From: Novipirellula galeiformis
Lineage (GTDB): Bacteria; Planctomycetota; Planctomycetia; Pirellulales; Pirellulaceae
Length of the DNA: 64,000 bases
Assembly: GCF_007860095.1 (NCBI RefSeq)
Contig: NZ_SJPT01000006.1
Span: 327,194 to 391,193, forward strand
Direction of reading: 5' to 3'
Positions within the stretch are counted from its first letter, which is position 1; each line of letters opens with the position of its first letter. This document shows, piece by piece, positions 24,137 through 33,445 of this stretch. Made by a program: the position numbers and the translations under genes. The notes beneath the pieces were generated by a model. It was given only the letters and a program-made list of their open reading frames with translations, had not been told where the DNA came from and made no database searches.

Positions 24137-25972
24137 ATGGGTACTACCCTTTCGGTTGAATCGAACTCGTCCCCCAAATCATCACTCGGCCAGCCACAGA
24201 GCGAAAAACATGCTGGCATGGGATCGATCCCACATTCCGGCGGCGTTGCCTTTCGCGTTTGGGCACCCCACGCGGATCACGTCAGCGTGATTGGCGACTT
24301 CAATGATTGGAGCAGCACCAGCGATCCGATGCATTCCGAAGGCAACGGATACTGGTACGTTGACATCGAGTCGGCGTCGACCGGTCAGGAATACAAGTAT
24401 CAAATCACCCGCGGTGAAGAGACGTTTAACCGCATTGATCCGTACGCGCGTGAAGTGACCAATTCAATCGGAAACGGCGTTGTGCATGATACGTCATTTG
24501 ATTGGAGCGGAGATGATTTCCAAATGCCGCCGCATAACGAGATCGTGATCTACGAAATGCACATCGGGACGTTTCATCGCAGCGACGAGAACCAACCAGG
24601 CGGCTTTGAAGATGCGCTCCGGCGGATGCCCCACCTCAAGCAACTCGGCGTGAACGTGTTGCAAATCATGCCGGTCGCAGAGTTTGCTGGCGACCTGTCC
24701 TGGGGCTACAATCCGGCTCATATCTTTGCGGTCGAGAGCGCCTATGGCGGACCGGTGGCGCTTAAGAACTTTGTCAAAAATGCACATGCCGAAGGCTTCG
24801 CCGTGGTCATGGATGTTGTTTACAACCACTTTGGTCCGAGCGATCTCGATCTTTGGCGGTTCGACGGTTGGAGCGAAAACGACAAGGGAGGGATCTACTT
24901 TTACAACGATCATCGATCCTCGACGCCGTGGGGTGAGACGCGGCCCGATTACGGACGAGGCGAAGTCCGTCAATTTATCTATGACAACGCGAAAATGTGG
25001 CTCGAAGAGTACCATGTCGATGGCCTGCGCTACGACATGACTGCATACATCCGTACGGTCAGCGGGATCGGTGACGATGACATCAGCGAAGGTTGGGGAT
25101 TGATGCAGTGGATCAATCGTGACTTGGCCGAGCAATTCCCTAATTGCCTATTGATCGCAGAGGATTTGCAGACGAACAATTGGTTGACGAAACGTCATGA
25201 CCATGGCGGGGCTGGGTTTTCAACGCAGTGGGACGCCGCGTTCGTGCATCCGATTCGTGAAGCGGTCCAACAGATTGACGACGCGCATCGCGATATGTGG
25301 TCCGTGCGTGATGCATTGTGTCATCGCTACAACGATGATTCGATGCAGCGAGTGATTTACAGCGAATCGCATGACGAAGTTGCCAATGGGAAATCACGGG
25401 TTCCCTCGGAGATTGACCCCGAGAATCCGGAAAGTAGTCATGCACAAAAGCGTGCGGTGCTGGCGGCCGGCTTAGCCCTCACCGCCCCCGGCATCCCGAT
25501 GTTGTTTCAGGGACAAGAGTTGCTTGAAGACGATTGGTTCGATGACACCGACCCGCTCGATTGGGATCGCGCCGATGAATTCAAGGGAATCAAACGATTG
25601 TTTCGGGACTTGATTCGGTTGCGTCTAAACCGCGATGGCCATTCAAGTGGATTATTGGGCCAGCACATCGATGTGCATCACGTCAACGACGGCGACAAAG
25701 TGATCGCCTTTGTCCGCTCAGGTGACGGTGACCAAGGTCGCGTGGTGGTGGTCGCCAATTTCGCGAATCGCGGTTGGGAAGATTACGAGATCGGGTTCCC
25801 TTCCGCTGGGGATTGGAAATTGAGATTGAACTCCGATTGGAAAGGCTACAGCGAAGCGTTCGCTAATGAATCGACCGGCGGTGTCGTTGCCGAAGCGAGA
25901 AGCCGCGACGGTTTACCTGCGACGGGTACGATCTCGTTTGGCCCCTACGCGGTACTCGTGTTTTCAAAGTAG
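24137..25972 (+). CDS. GH13 alpha-glucan branching-enzyme-like protein
   Basis: The 611-residue enzyme starts with a CBM48-type beta domain (FRVWAPHADHVSVIGDFNDW, about 35-115) and then the GH13 barrel. Barrel motifs are FAVVMDVVYNHFG (region I), YHVDGLRYDM with the nucleophile Asp near 298 (region II), LLIAEDLQ with the acid/base Glu near 340 (region III) and SESHDE near 411 (region IV). A C-terminal beta domain follows (VVVVANFANRGW). Branching enzymes and malto-oligosyltrehalose trehalohydrolases share this layout; the early EMHIGTFHR block is found in both. I favour a branching enzyme that makes alpha-1,6 links in glycogen, though the trehalose alternative is real. No other glycogen gene is adjacent. 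Confidence 0.8.
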   Translation: MGTTLSVESNSSPKSSLGQPQSEKHAGMGSIPHSGGVAFRVWAPHADHVSVIGDFNDWSSTSDPMHSEGNGYWYVDIESASTGQEYKYQITRGEETFNRIDPYAREVTNSIGNGVVHDTSFDWSGDDFQMPPHNEIVIYEMHIGTFHRSDENQPGGFEDALRRMPHLKQLGVNVLQIMPVAEFAGDLSWGYNPAHIFAVESAYGGPVALKNFVKNAHAEGFAVVMDVVYNHFGPSDLDLWRFDGWSENDKGGIYFYNDHRSSTPWGETRPDYGRGEVRQFIYDNAKMWLEEYHVDGLRYDMTAYIRTVSGIGDDDISEGWGLMQWINRDLAEQFPNCLLIAEDLQTNNWLTKRHDHGGAGFSTQWDAAFVHPIREAVQQIDDAHRDMWSVRDALCHRYNDDSMQRVIYSESHDEVANGKSRVPSEIDPENPESSHAQKRAVLAAGLALTAPGIPMLFQGQELLEDDWFDDTDPLDWDRADEFKGIKRLFRDLIRLRLNRDGHSSGLLGQHIDVHHVNDGDKVIAFVRSGDGDQGRVVVVANFANRGWEDYEIGFPSAGDWKLRLNSDWKGYSEAFANESTGGVVAEARSRDGLPATGTISFGPYAVLVFSK

Positions 25973-26020
25973 CGTGAGCCGAGTGAAGACACATTGCGTG
26001 TCTGCACGCTAAAGAAGCAC

Positions 26021-27427
26021 TCAGGTCGATGCGGGCTCCAACGCAGTCAACATTCCGCTCCATACTTGCGAAATGTCTTGCGGGGTGGTTCGCCAATTGG
26101 TCACGGAAATGCGGATCGCTGGTGCTGCCATGTATTCCGTCGGCGTCATGTAAAGCACGCCGCTTGATTGCACGCGATACAAATACTCTTGGATCGAGTG
26201 TTGCGTGACGTTTTCACCAGCGAGGGTAAACACGATGCCATTCATTCGAACCGGAGCGAGCAACTGAAACTGGTCCGAGTCTTGAATTCGCTCTCCCAAT
26301 TGCTCGGCGATGTGGCAGTTTCGCGTCACCAATTCACGGTAACCCTCACGGCCATAAGCCATCAAGGTGAACCACGCGGGCAAGGCACGGAATCGACGCG
26401 AGTTCTCGGGGGTGAGATTCACGAAATTGGTCGGGCTCGGGTCGGCCTCGAGATACGCGGCGGAGTTCTGGAAAACTTCGCGTTGCAGATGCAGATGGCG
26501 TGTAAACACCATCGCGGAATCGTAGGGCACGTTGAGCCATTTATGTGCGTCAATCGTGATCGAGTCCGCGCGGTCCATCCCCGCAATCAGTGATTGTTTC
26601 TCGGGGACGCACGCTGCGAAACCACCGAATGCCGCATCGACATGTAACCAAACGTTGAATTCGCTACAAAGATCCGCCAATGCGTTCAAGTCATCGTAGT
26701 CGACGCTATTGACGGTCCCCGCATTGCCCACAACCCAACACGGTTGGCCCAATTCGCGTAACTCCGTCAATCGTTTTCGCAGTGCTTCGACGTCCACGGC
26801 TTCCCGCTTAGGAAGGGTTGCAATCCGCTCCAAGCTATCGCGCCCGAGCCCTAGCATGGCCAGCGCCTTGTGCACACTGGAGTGGGGCGTTCCGCAAAGC
26901 ACTCGGATGGGCGGCAATCCTGACAAACCCGATTGAGCAATATCGACACCGCGTTGGTGCCCGACCCATTGGCGAGCGGTGGCTAAGCCGACAAAGTTTG
27001 CCATCGTTGCGCCGGAGACGAAGACTCCCGCGAAGGCGTCCGAGAGACCAAACAACTCGCGTAGCAACCCGATCGCGGTAAGTTCGATCTGGGGGGCAAT
27101 TGAGTCGGGAGAGCCGGTTGCGTTCTGGTCATAGATGGTCGTAAGCCAATCGCCCGCGATACTCGCCGGAGTCGCTCCGCCGGTGACAAGACCAAAGTAG
27201 TGGGGACCCGCTGACCCGCTCATCCAGTCCGCATACTTTGATCGGAAAAGGTCCAATGTTGCGGTGGCACCAATCCCCGTCTGGGGTAGCGTTTCAGGGG
27301 CGGTTTCCGGCGGAACGACGGCGGCCGGACGGGAACGAGGCGTGCTGAGAATACGGACGCTGTCCTCAAGCACGCTCGCCAAAATTTGCTCAAGATGTTG
27401 GTGGTCGGTGTGAAGCGGCTCGTACAT
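26021..27427 (-). CDS. Group II PLP-dependent amino-acid decarboxylase
   Basis: The 468-residue protein shows the aromatic-L-amino-acid/glutamate-type decarboxylase fold: SAGPHYFGLVTGGATPASIAGDWL early, the FVSGATMANFVGLA cofactor loop, WLHVDAAFGGFA with the Asp that contacts the pyridine nitrogen, and TIDAHKWLNVPYD, in which the Lys near residue 300 forms the Schiff base. It would remove CO2 from an amino acid to give an amine; which one cannot be told from the sequence. The gene is isolated, with a convergent GH13 gene upstream in coordinate and a sulfatase on the same strand 75 bp behind it. Confidence 0.85.
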   Translation of the reverse strand: MYEPLHTDHQHLEQILASVLEDSVRILSTPRSRPAAVVPPETAPETLPQTGIGATATLDLFRSKYADWMSGSAGPHYFGLVTGGATPASIAGDWLTTIYDQNATGSPDSIAPQIELTAIGLLRELFGLSDAFAGVFVSGATMANFVGLATARQWVGHQRGVDIAQSGLSGLPPIRVLCGTPHSSVHKALAMLGLGRDSLERIATLPKREAVDVEALRKRLTELRELGQPCWVVGNAGTVNSVDYDDLNALADLCSEFNVWLHVDAAFGGFAACVPEKQSLIAGMDRADSITIDAHKWLNVPYDSAMVFTRHLHLQREVFQNSAAYLEADPSPTNFVNLTPENSRRFRALPAWFTLMAYGREGYRELVTRNCHIAEQLGERIQDSDQFQLLAPVRMNGIVFTLAGENVTQHSIQEYLYRVQSSGVLYMTPTEYMAAPAIRISVTNWRTTPQDISQVWSGMLTALEPAST

Positions 27428-27501
27428 AAAGGGGGCGTGGTTGTAGGTAGGTCAGAGGAAATCGGGTCGGGCGACATCAAGGTTGCACTCGTCTTGACGG
27501 A

Positions 27502-29088
27502 CTAGTGCGAGGGGGCAGCGTGCACGCGTGCTTGCCAGGACGCAAAATGACGGGCCAGTTGGTCGACTCGTTGTGGCTCTTGAGGGGCAAGATTGGTCGT
27601 CTCGGTCCCATCAGCCTCGAGGTCGTATAGTTGCCATTCGCCTCCGTTACGCGGACGAATGGCTTTCCATTTGCCCATCCGGACGACGTGATGCCGCGGC
27701 ACGCTCCAGCACAGCACGTCATGTCCCTGACGCTGCTTTCCGGCAAAGATTGGTAACAGACTTTTGCCTTCCATGGCAAGTGGGCTCCTGCCTTGAAACT
27801 CAGCCGGGTACTCCACTTCGGCAAGATCGAGCCAGGTTGCCATCAGATCCATCACATGACCAACTTGATTTGAAGTTTGATTCTTTCGCACCCCCTCAGG
27901 CCATTTGACAATCAACGGGGTACGGATGCCGCCTTCATAGCCAGAAAGTTTTGTGCTGCGGAAGGGGGTGTTGCTGAGGGTGGCCCACGCCTCGCCGTAA
28001 GCGGCAAAAGTGTCATGCGGTCCGGGGAGATTCTTGGGGCCGCTGCCTGGTCGAATCGAAACTTGGTCCGTTCTCCAGCGATCGTTCGCTTGCTTGGGAC
28101 CAAAGCCAAACCCCGCTTGTGTTGGGCCGATCCCGCCATCGGGTGCGGCTCCGTTGTCCGACAGAAACACCACGACGGTGTTCTGCTCCTTCCCGCTATC
28201 CTTCAGGACGCTTAGGAGTTGGCCCAAACCTTCGTCGATGGCGGCAACTTGAGCGGCGTAGACCGCCATTCGCTCGGCTTGCCAGTCCTGGTGCCGTTGG
28301 TCTTCCCATGCTCCCATCGCAGCGGGGCGTGGTGCTAGTTTCCAGTGCGCCGGAACAAGTTGGTTTGCTCGCTGAGATTCGAACCGCTTGGCTCGCGATT
28401 CGTCCCATCCCTGGTCGCGATACCGTTTTCGATACGGTGCGATCTCGGTTTCCTTGGCATGGAGCGGCCAATGGGGAGCGATATGTGCTACGTACAGAAA
28501 GAAGGGGTTGTCATGCGAGATGGCATCTTTGAGGAAGCGGACGGAATAGTCGTTGATGGCGTCGGTGAGATAAAAATCCTTCGGCAGAGGGAAACGGTCG
28601 CGGTCCAGATAAAACGGATTTTTTTGGACATCATGAAAGTAGCTGATTTTGCCTTGGCACATTGGACCAAAGAAATGATCAAAGCCCCGATCAAGCGGCA
28701 GATCGCTGCCTTGCCATTTCCCCACCATCATCGTCTGATAACCCGCGTGTCGCAGCACTTCGGAGCTCAGCACACATTTGGAATAGTCTTTGGGTTGATT
28801 CCAATGCTCACCGGCGTGTCCGGTCTGTTGACAATAGAGCCCCGTCAACAGCGAGGCGCGAGTCGGGCCACACACGGCATTGTTGTAGAACTGTGTAAAC
28901 CGCAGCCCTTCATGGGCCAGCGAGTCGATGTGAGGCGTACGGATTTCCCCTCCATAACAGCCGATGTCGGACCAACCGAGGTCGTCCGCCATAACCATGA
29001 TAATGTTCGGTCGCTCCTGCTCCGCAGCCGCGACATTGCAAAGGAGAAAATTCAAGGCCACGAGGCTCACGATTAGCTGCTTCATCAC
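27502..29088 (-). CDS. Secreted sulfatase (formylglycine type)
   Basis: A signal peptide (MKQLIVSLVALNFLLCNVAAAEQ) leads to the sulfatase core. NIIMVMADDLGWSDIGCYGG gives the paired metal Asp residues (D35, D36), AVCGPTRASLLTG holds the C73-x-P-x-R site that is changed to formylglycine, and VGKWQGSDLPLDRGF and FLSDNGAAP give the remaining active-site Lys and metal ligands. At 528 residues it is a normal type I arylsulfatase. Planctomycetes carry many such enzymes for sulfated algal polysaccharides, so the target is probably a sulfated glycan. The maturase (formylglycine-generating enzyme) is not in this window. Confidence 0.92.
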   Translation of the reverse strand: MMKQLIVSLVALNFLLCNVAAAEQERPNIIMVMADDLGWSDIGCYGGEIRTPHIDSLAHEGLRFTQFYNNAVCGPTRASLLTGLYCQQTGHAGEHWNQPKDYSKCVLSSEVLRHAGYQTMMVGKWQGSDLPLDRGFDHFFGPMCQGKISYFHDVQKNPFYLDRDRFPLPKDFYLTDAINDYSVRFLKDAISHDNPFFLYVAHIAPHWPLHAKETEIAPYRKRYRDQGWDESRAKRFESQRANQLVPAHWKLAPRPAAMGAWEDQRHQDWQAERMAVYAAQVAAIDEGLGQLLSVLKDSGKEQNTVVVFLSDNGAAPDGGIGPTQAGFGFGPKQANDRWRTDQVSIRPGSGPKNLPGPHDTFAAYGEAWATLSNTPFRSTKLSGYEGGIRTPLIVKWPEGVRKNQTSNQVGHVMDLMATWLDLAEVEYPAEFQGRSPLAMEGKSLLPIFAGKQRQGHDVLCWSVPRHHVVRMGKWKAIRPRNGGEWQLYDLEADGTETTNLAPQEPQRVDQLARHFASWQARVHAAPSH

Positions 29089-29321
29089 ATTCTCTCGAGG
29101 AGGATTACGGTGGATCGAATCGCGTTATGAAACCGTCGCCGAGAGTGCTTGCAGGGATCCCGGGTTCGCTTCAGCGGAATGGGTGCGGGCTCGGCGAGCG
29201 CTCGACGCCTGGCTCACGGGGCGACTCAGGGGGCGACTTCAGCGATCTGAGCTCGGCGGCCATCGTTCTCACAAAGTGGCTTCGAAATCGAATCGCTTGG
29301 TTTGGCGTTGGGACGATCATT

Positions 29322-30440
29322 CTACTGCAACGGTTGGTCGCTCGAGTCGCCCTGAAGTTCACTCAAGCGAACGCTTTTGTGGATTCGCGTTTTATTTTCT
29401 AGGTCGCGAATTTCGATCGCAATCATCGGGTCCGGCAATTCCCAATCAATCGAGATCACTCCGAAGTTTTCTTGATGATAGGTTTGATCGATCGCCCGGT
29501 ATCGATTGATGGTGGGGGTACCACGGGGATGTTTCTGATTCAAGCTGCTTGATGTGACGTCGATCAGCGGATATGCAGCCCCTTCGCGAGCAATCGAAAA
29601 CTCAGCCCAGTGGCGATCACCGCTGAGCACGAGCACGCCGCCAGCATCCGTGCTGCGAATCATGTCGAGCAAACGCTTGCGTTCCAGCGGTAGATTGGCC
29701 CACGCTTCTTGGCCGGCCGCCTCGGCGACGAATTGGATGCTCGATCCGATCAAACGGATCTCGGCTGGTTTACGCAATTGATCCTCGAGCCACGTCCATT
29801 GAGCCTCACCTAAAATTGTTTTTTTGGCATCGTCGTCCGGCATATACGGACCGCCTAGTCGCCGCGTCCCTGTTCTCAGCGGCGAGCGAAAATAGCGTGT
29901 GTCGAGCATGATCACTTGCAATCGCTTTCCCGGCGGTCCAAAGATTTTCGCTTCATAGATTCCCACTTGCTGACGTCTGGCGGAGTCCTCCGGTTCGCCC
30001 CAAAAATCCAAGAACGCTTGCTGCGCCGCTTCTCGCTGAGGAAAGTCTGCGCCTCCATCGTTCAACCCGTAATCATGATCATCCCAGGTCGCGAGTACCG
30101 GGCACAGCGAACACAAACGCTTGAAGCTCTCGTTGCTGGACAACTGTTTGTATTTGGCACGCATCACCTTGATATCCGATGTGTCCGCATAGATATTGTC
30201 ACCTAGAAAGAGCAGCAACTGGGGCGCCGCACGCATCATCGTCTGCAGGATCGGCGTGGGGCGATCCTGGCGGATACAAGATCCAAAAAGGACTCGATTG
30301 ACCGGCGTCCCCGTATCCGGCATTCCCGTACCCGGCGGCCCCGTGACCGGCGAACCCGTGTCCGGCTCCGCGCACCACGCCAGCGGTTGACCGGCTAGCA
30401 GCGAGAACAGCGAGCAACTTAGAAGCAAACGTCGTAACAT
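29322..30440 (-). CDS. Secreted PhoD-like phosphatase/phosphodiesterase
   Basis: From the ATG at 30440 the protein starts with a signal peptide (LLLSCSLFSLLAGQPLAWCAEP), so earlier in-frame starts are not needed. A short repeat of five-residue units (PDTGS, PVTGP, PGTGM, PDTGT) then precedes the catalytic fold: RVLFGSCIRQDR, LLLFLGDNIYAD, ATWDDHDYGLNDGG and VLSGDRHWAE, which are the metallophosphoesterase ligand blocks of the PhoD group. It would hydrolyse phosphomono- or diesters outside the cytoplasm. The C-terminal SVRLSELQGDSS tail has no recognisable domain. Confidence 0.85.
   Translation of the reverse strand: MLRRLLLSCSLFSLLAGQPLAWCAEPDTGSPVTGPPGTGMPDTGTPVNRVLFGSCIRQDRPTPILQTMMRAAPQLLLFLGDNIYADTSDIKVMRAKYKQLSSNESFKRLCSLCPVLATWDDHDYGLNDGGADFPQREAAQQAFLDFWGEPEDSARRQQVGIYEAKIFGPPGKRLQVIMLDTRYFRSPLRTGTRRLGGPYMPDDDAKKTILGEAQWTWLEDQLRKPAEIRLIGSSIQFVAEAAGQEAWANLPLERKRLLDMIRSTDAGGVLVLSGDRHWAEFSIAREGAAYPLIDVTSSSLNQKHPRGTPTINRYRAIDQTYHQENFGVISIDWELPDPMIAIEIRDLENKTRIHKSVRLSELQGDSSDQPLQ
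30310..30369 (-). repeat. Four 15-bp tandem units inside the PhoD-like gene
   Basis: Read on the plus strand the units are CCCGTATCCGGCATT, CCCGTACCCGGCGGC, CCCGTGACCGGCGAA and CCCGTGTCCGGCTCC, with CCGGC as the shared core. They encode the xxTGx peptide repeats between the signal peptide and the catalytic domain, a linker that can tolerate repeat expansion. Confidence 0.65.
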
Positions 30441-30980
30441 GGTTCGCGTTTTCGTTTGGAGATCGATGAAGGTGACCGCAGGGGCGTGGCGAGCACACAG
30501 TATAGTCGCTGTGGCGATGGAAGACGCTAGCGAAGCGAACGTGATGGACCGATCGTTCCCCAGGCGAATTCGATTCACCCGCGATCGGGCTTAACGGATT
30601 GTTGGTCTCGATGGGCGATGGCACGCTGGGCCCAACTCGATCCTGAAGTGGGGGCTACGAATGCAATACAAATGGAAGCACGTCCCGTGTTTTCGCGGGC
30701 GGTGGTGCGGCTTAGCGAGTGAGCGAGTGCGAGATCATAACGACTGGCGTTATGACAGCGGCGGGCAGGGCAGCGAGAGGACAGCAGCGGGCAGGACAGC
30801 GGCGGGCAGGACAGCGGCGGGCAGGATGGCAGCGGGCAGGACAGCGAAACTCGTGCGACGCGATCGACCGGTTCCACGCTCAAGCGATTTAGAGAGGCGT
30901 GCAGACGAATCCATCGGATCTCAACTCGGCCACGAGTCCAGGATGCGGACCCGACGATCACCTCCGATCATTACGGCGAC
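30441..30980. other. Long spacer between PhoD-like and PGPGW-type genes
   Basis: Apart from the 15-bp array at 30754-30845, no gene is supported in this 540-bp spacer. Read as protein it has no recognisable domain in any frame. Confidence 0.5.
30754..30845. repeat. 15-bp tandem array
   Basis: Five full or near-full units of GACAGCGGCGGGCAG are visible: 30754-30768, then an 11-bp degenerate unit, then 30780-30794, 30795-30809, 30810-30824 and 30825-30839 (GATGGCAGCGGGCAG), ending in a partial unit. The array is GC-rich and non-coding on both strands as far as can be judged. Confidence 0.75.
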
Positions 30981-31421
30981 TCATTGCATGGGCGACGAAA
31001 TTTCGAAATCGGGTTTTCCGGCTTGATGTCGGATCCAGTTCAAAGGTCTGCGAACGAAGGGGCGTGAGATCAGGAATTGCTGAAGTCGATATTTTCCAGG
31101 GAACTCAATGAGCGAGAGACCGATCAAGATCGTGAGCAAACCTTGGCCGGGAAGCACCAACATCGCAACTCCCATCGCGAGAAAGGCGGCGCCGACCAAG
31201 TTCTTTAGCACCACGAGCGAATAAAACCCCGCCTTGTTGCCGTTCGGTTTAAGGAAGATGCGGTGTGGGTGATTGAAGTAATTCGAAGGTAGCCGGATGA
31301 TCACCCAAGGAACCGCGACCAACGACGCGACAAACACGAGCCCTGACGCTGCCGCGACCCACCAAAACATCGGCTCAGTGATCAATTCACCAGATTGCTG
31401 CATCGTTGAGGTCATTCCCAT
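30981..31421 (-). CDS. PGPGW-type transmembrane protein
   Basis: The 146-residue protein has an N-terminal helix (FWWVAAASGLVFVASLVAVPW), a cytoplasmic stretch with a HPHRIFLKPNGNKAG motif, and a second hairpin of helices (LVVLKNLVGAAFLAMGVAML, LTILIGLSLIEF) joined by VLPGQGLL. That P-G-x-G turn is the mark of the putative transmembrane PGPGW family (TIGR02611 type), where it is usually PGPGW. It is divergent from the cardiolipin synthase gene, so both could respond to membrane state, an inference from the orientation only. Confidence 0.7.
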   Translation of the reverse strand: MGMTSTMQQSGELITEPMFWWVAAASGLVFVASLVAVPWVIIRLPSNYFNHPHRIFLKPNGNKAGFYSLVVLKNLVGAAFLAMGVAMLVLPGQGLLTILIGLSLIEFPGKYRLQQFLISRPFVRRPLNWIRHQAGKPDFEISSPMQ

Positions 31422-31734
31422 GCGGATGGTCGAAAGTGGGGCTTAGTAGCGGGGTGTCTGAATCGGGGGTCTCTTCATTTTAACGACGATGAAACATTTT
31501 AACGATGATGAAGACTCGGTTTGGCGATCGCCTCGATACTTCGCACGGAGTCCGTTGCCCCCCGAATCAAGAGTCTCGTTTCGTCGCCAGATGAATTAGC
31601 AATTCTTGTTCCACGCTCATTCACGCACTTGGCACAAAAGCTGCACTGGCACTGTGTTGGCGTTGATTGTCGCTGCGGAGCTTTCCCTCCGAGCCTACTT
31701 TGACTGACAAGCTCTGACGGACGAGTTGACTACG
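31422..31734. other. Divergent intergenic region
   Basis: This spacer holds the promoters of the PGPGW-type gene and of the cardiolipin synthase gene. A 13-base repeat built on TTTTAACGA(C/T)GATGAA (31478-31493 and 31498-31512) is visible. No gene is supported. Confidence 0.45.
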
Positions 31735-33330
31735 ATGAATCCATCCGGCGAAACCACAAGCCAACCGCGACACTTTCTAAGGCGGTGGTTTGACGGATGG
31801 CGTCGCAAGCGAGAGGCGATTTCACGCTGGTTGTGGCGGCCGGTTCGTCTGCTCTATCTACGACACCAGCGGTCGCGGCGAGCGGTCGCTTGGATGCGGA
31901 TCCACCGACGAAGTATTACCGGCACGATCGTCTTGATCGCTCATCTGCTTGGGTTCGTTTCATCGGTCAATGTTTTGACCGAGTCGCGGACGCCTCAAGG
32001 GGCGATCGCGTGGATGGTGACGCTCAACACGTTCCCCTACCTTGCGGTTCCTGTCTACTGGGCGATTGGAGAGACGGACTATGGAGAGCAAGCGATCGCC
32101 TATCGCGCCCGACAATCAAAAGGGGCACACATTCTTAAGCGGCTGAAACAAGATCTCAGCGAAGCGGAGCTGGTGGTTTCGCCTGAGAACGACACGCAAC
32201 GCTTGCTCAGCAGACTTGTTCACTTTCCCTTGACGCGGGGAAACTCCGCCGAAATCCTCGCTGACGGTCAGCAAGCATTCCCCACCATCTTTGCGTCGAT
32301 CGAGCAAGCCACCTCCTACATTCTGGTCGAGTTCTACATTCTGCGTGATGATGAACTTGGCAAGCGGTTTCAACAGTTGTTGCTCAGCAAAGCGAAGCAA
32401 GGGGTTCGCGTGCTGTTACTATACGACGAGTACGGAAGCCGCGATCTGTCACAGCAGTATCTCGATGAATTGAGAGCGGGTGGCGTGCGGTGCTATGGTT
32501 TCAATTCGCCGCTCGAATCAGGTTCGACGACCCGTCTGAACTTTCGCAATCACCGGAAAATTGTGATCGTCGACGGGCGAGAGGCCTTTGTGGGTGGGCT
32601 CAATGTGGGGGACGAGTACCTCAGCGACGGTGGTGATCTAGGCGTCTATCGTGACACCCACGTGTCGTTCACCGGACCGATCGTCCAATGTTGTCAGATC
32701 GTGTTCGCCGAAGATTGGCACTCGGTCAGTGACGAATTACTCGAACAATTGGAATGGACCCCGAGGCCATCGGCATCGGGAGACATCCACGGGATCTGTC
32801 TTCCCAGCGGACCGGCCGACGATTTTGAGACCGCTTCCTTCTTTTTTCTGCAGGCCATCAACCATGCCAAGGATCGGATTTGGATCGCGACGCCTTACTT
32901 CGTTCCAGACCAACAGATGTCCACGGCGCTTCAGTTAGCGGCATTGCGCGGGGTGGACGTTCGCGTCATCATTCCGGAAAAATCCGACTCCACGCTGGTT
33001 TGGCTTTCGTCGTTTTCCTACCTGCCGGAGATGGAATTGGCGGGGGTGAAAATGTTTCGTTACGGCGGTCGTTTTATGCATCAGAAGGTGATTCTCGTGG
33101 ACGATGAATTTGCGTCGATCGGTACCGCGAATTTTGACAATCGATCGTTTCGCCTAAATTTCGAGGTGATGATGGTGTTCTTTGACAAGGGCTTTGCCGG
33201 CCGAGTCGCTGAGATGCTGGAGCACGATTTTCTCCGATGTACACCGGCCCCGGGAAGCGAGTTGACCGACCGTCATTTCTTCTTCGAACTGCTCGTTCGC
33301 GGGGCTCGATTGCTTGCCCCCGTGCAGTGA
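31735..33330 (+). CDS. cls: Cardiolipin synthase (phospholipase D type)
   Basis: From the ATG at 31735 (a TTG at 31726 is an alternative) the protein has a basic N-terminal segment, two membrane helices (TGTIVLIAHLLGFVSSV and GAIAWMVTLNTFPYLAVPVYW), then two PLD catalytic domains. The HKD motifs are seen as NHRKIVIVDGREAFVGG and MHQKVILVDDEFASIGT, each with the downstream G/N residues. It joins two phosphatidylglycerol molecules (or PG and PE) at the inner membrane. Length and order match bacterial ClsA-type synthases. A short hairpin (GTGGGG/CCCCAC, 33336-33350) follows the stop and may be a weak terminator. Confidence 0.92.
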   Translation: MNPSGETTSQPRHFLRRWFDGWRRKREAISRWLWRPVRLLYLRHQRSRRAVAWMRIHRRSITGTIVLIAHLLGFVSSVNVLTESRTPQGAIAWMVTLNTFPYLAVPVYWAIGETDYGEQAIAYRARQSKGAHILKRLKQDLSEAELVVSPENDTQRLLSRLVHFPLTRGNSAEILADGQQAFPTIFASIEQATSYILVEFYILRDDELGKRFQQLLLSKAKQGVRVLLLYDEYGSRDLSQQYLDELRAGGVRCYGFNSPLESGSTTRLNFRNHRKIVIVDGREAFVGGLNVGDEYLSDGGDLGVYRDTHVSFTGPIVQCCQIVFAEDWHSVSDELLEQLEWTPRPSASGDIHGICLPSGPADDFETASFFFLQAINHAKDRIWIATPYFVPDQQMSTALQLAALRGVDVRVIIPEKSDSTLVWLSSFSYLPEMELAGVKMFRYGGRFMHQKVILVDDEFASIGTANFDNRSFRLNFEVMMVFFDKGFAGRVAEMLEHDFLRCTPAPGSELTDRHFFFELLVRGARLLAPVQ

Positions 33331-33445
33331 GCCAGGTGGGGTGCCCCCACGCAATCTTTGCCGTCCTAGACCTTTGCTTGGCCGCGAAACCGGGTATCCT
33401 ACGTGCGGATAAATAAGCACTCGCAAACATTAGGTACCTTCGGCG

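Noticed and set aside
24494-25135. A 213-codon open frame on the minus strand inside the GH13 gene
   Set aside because: The plus-strand frame has all GH13 motifs in order; the minus frame has no recognisable domain and lies fully inside it.
30754-30845. Possible CRISPR or satellite with spacers
   Set aside because: The 15-bp units are head to tail without spacers, so it is a simple tandem array.
33336-33350. Hairpin GTGGGG/CCCCAC after cls as a terminator
   Set aside because: The stem is only six bp and no T-run follows, so I mention it in the gene entry but do not list it as a firm terminator.
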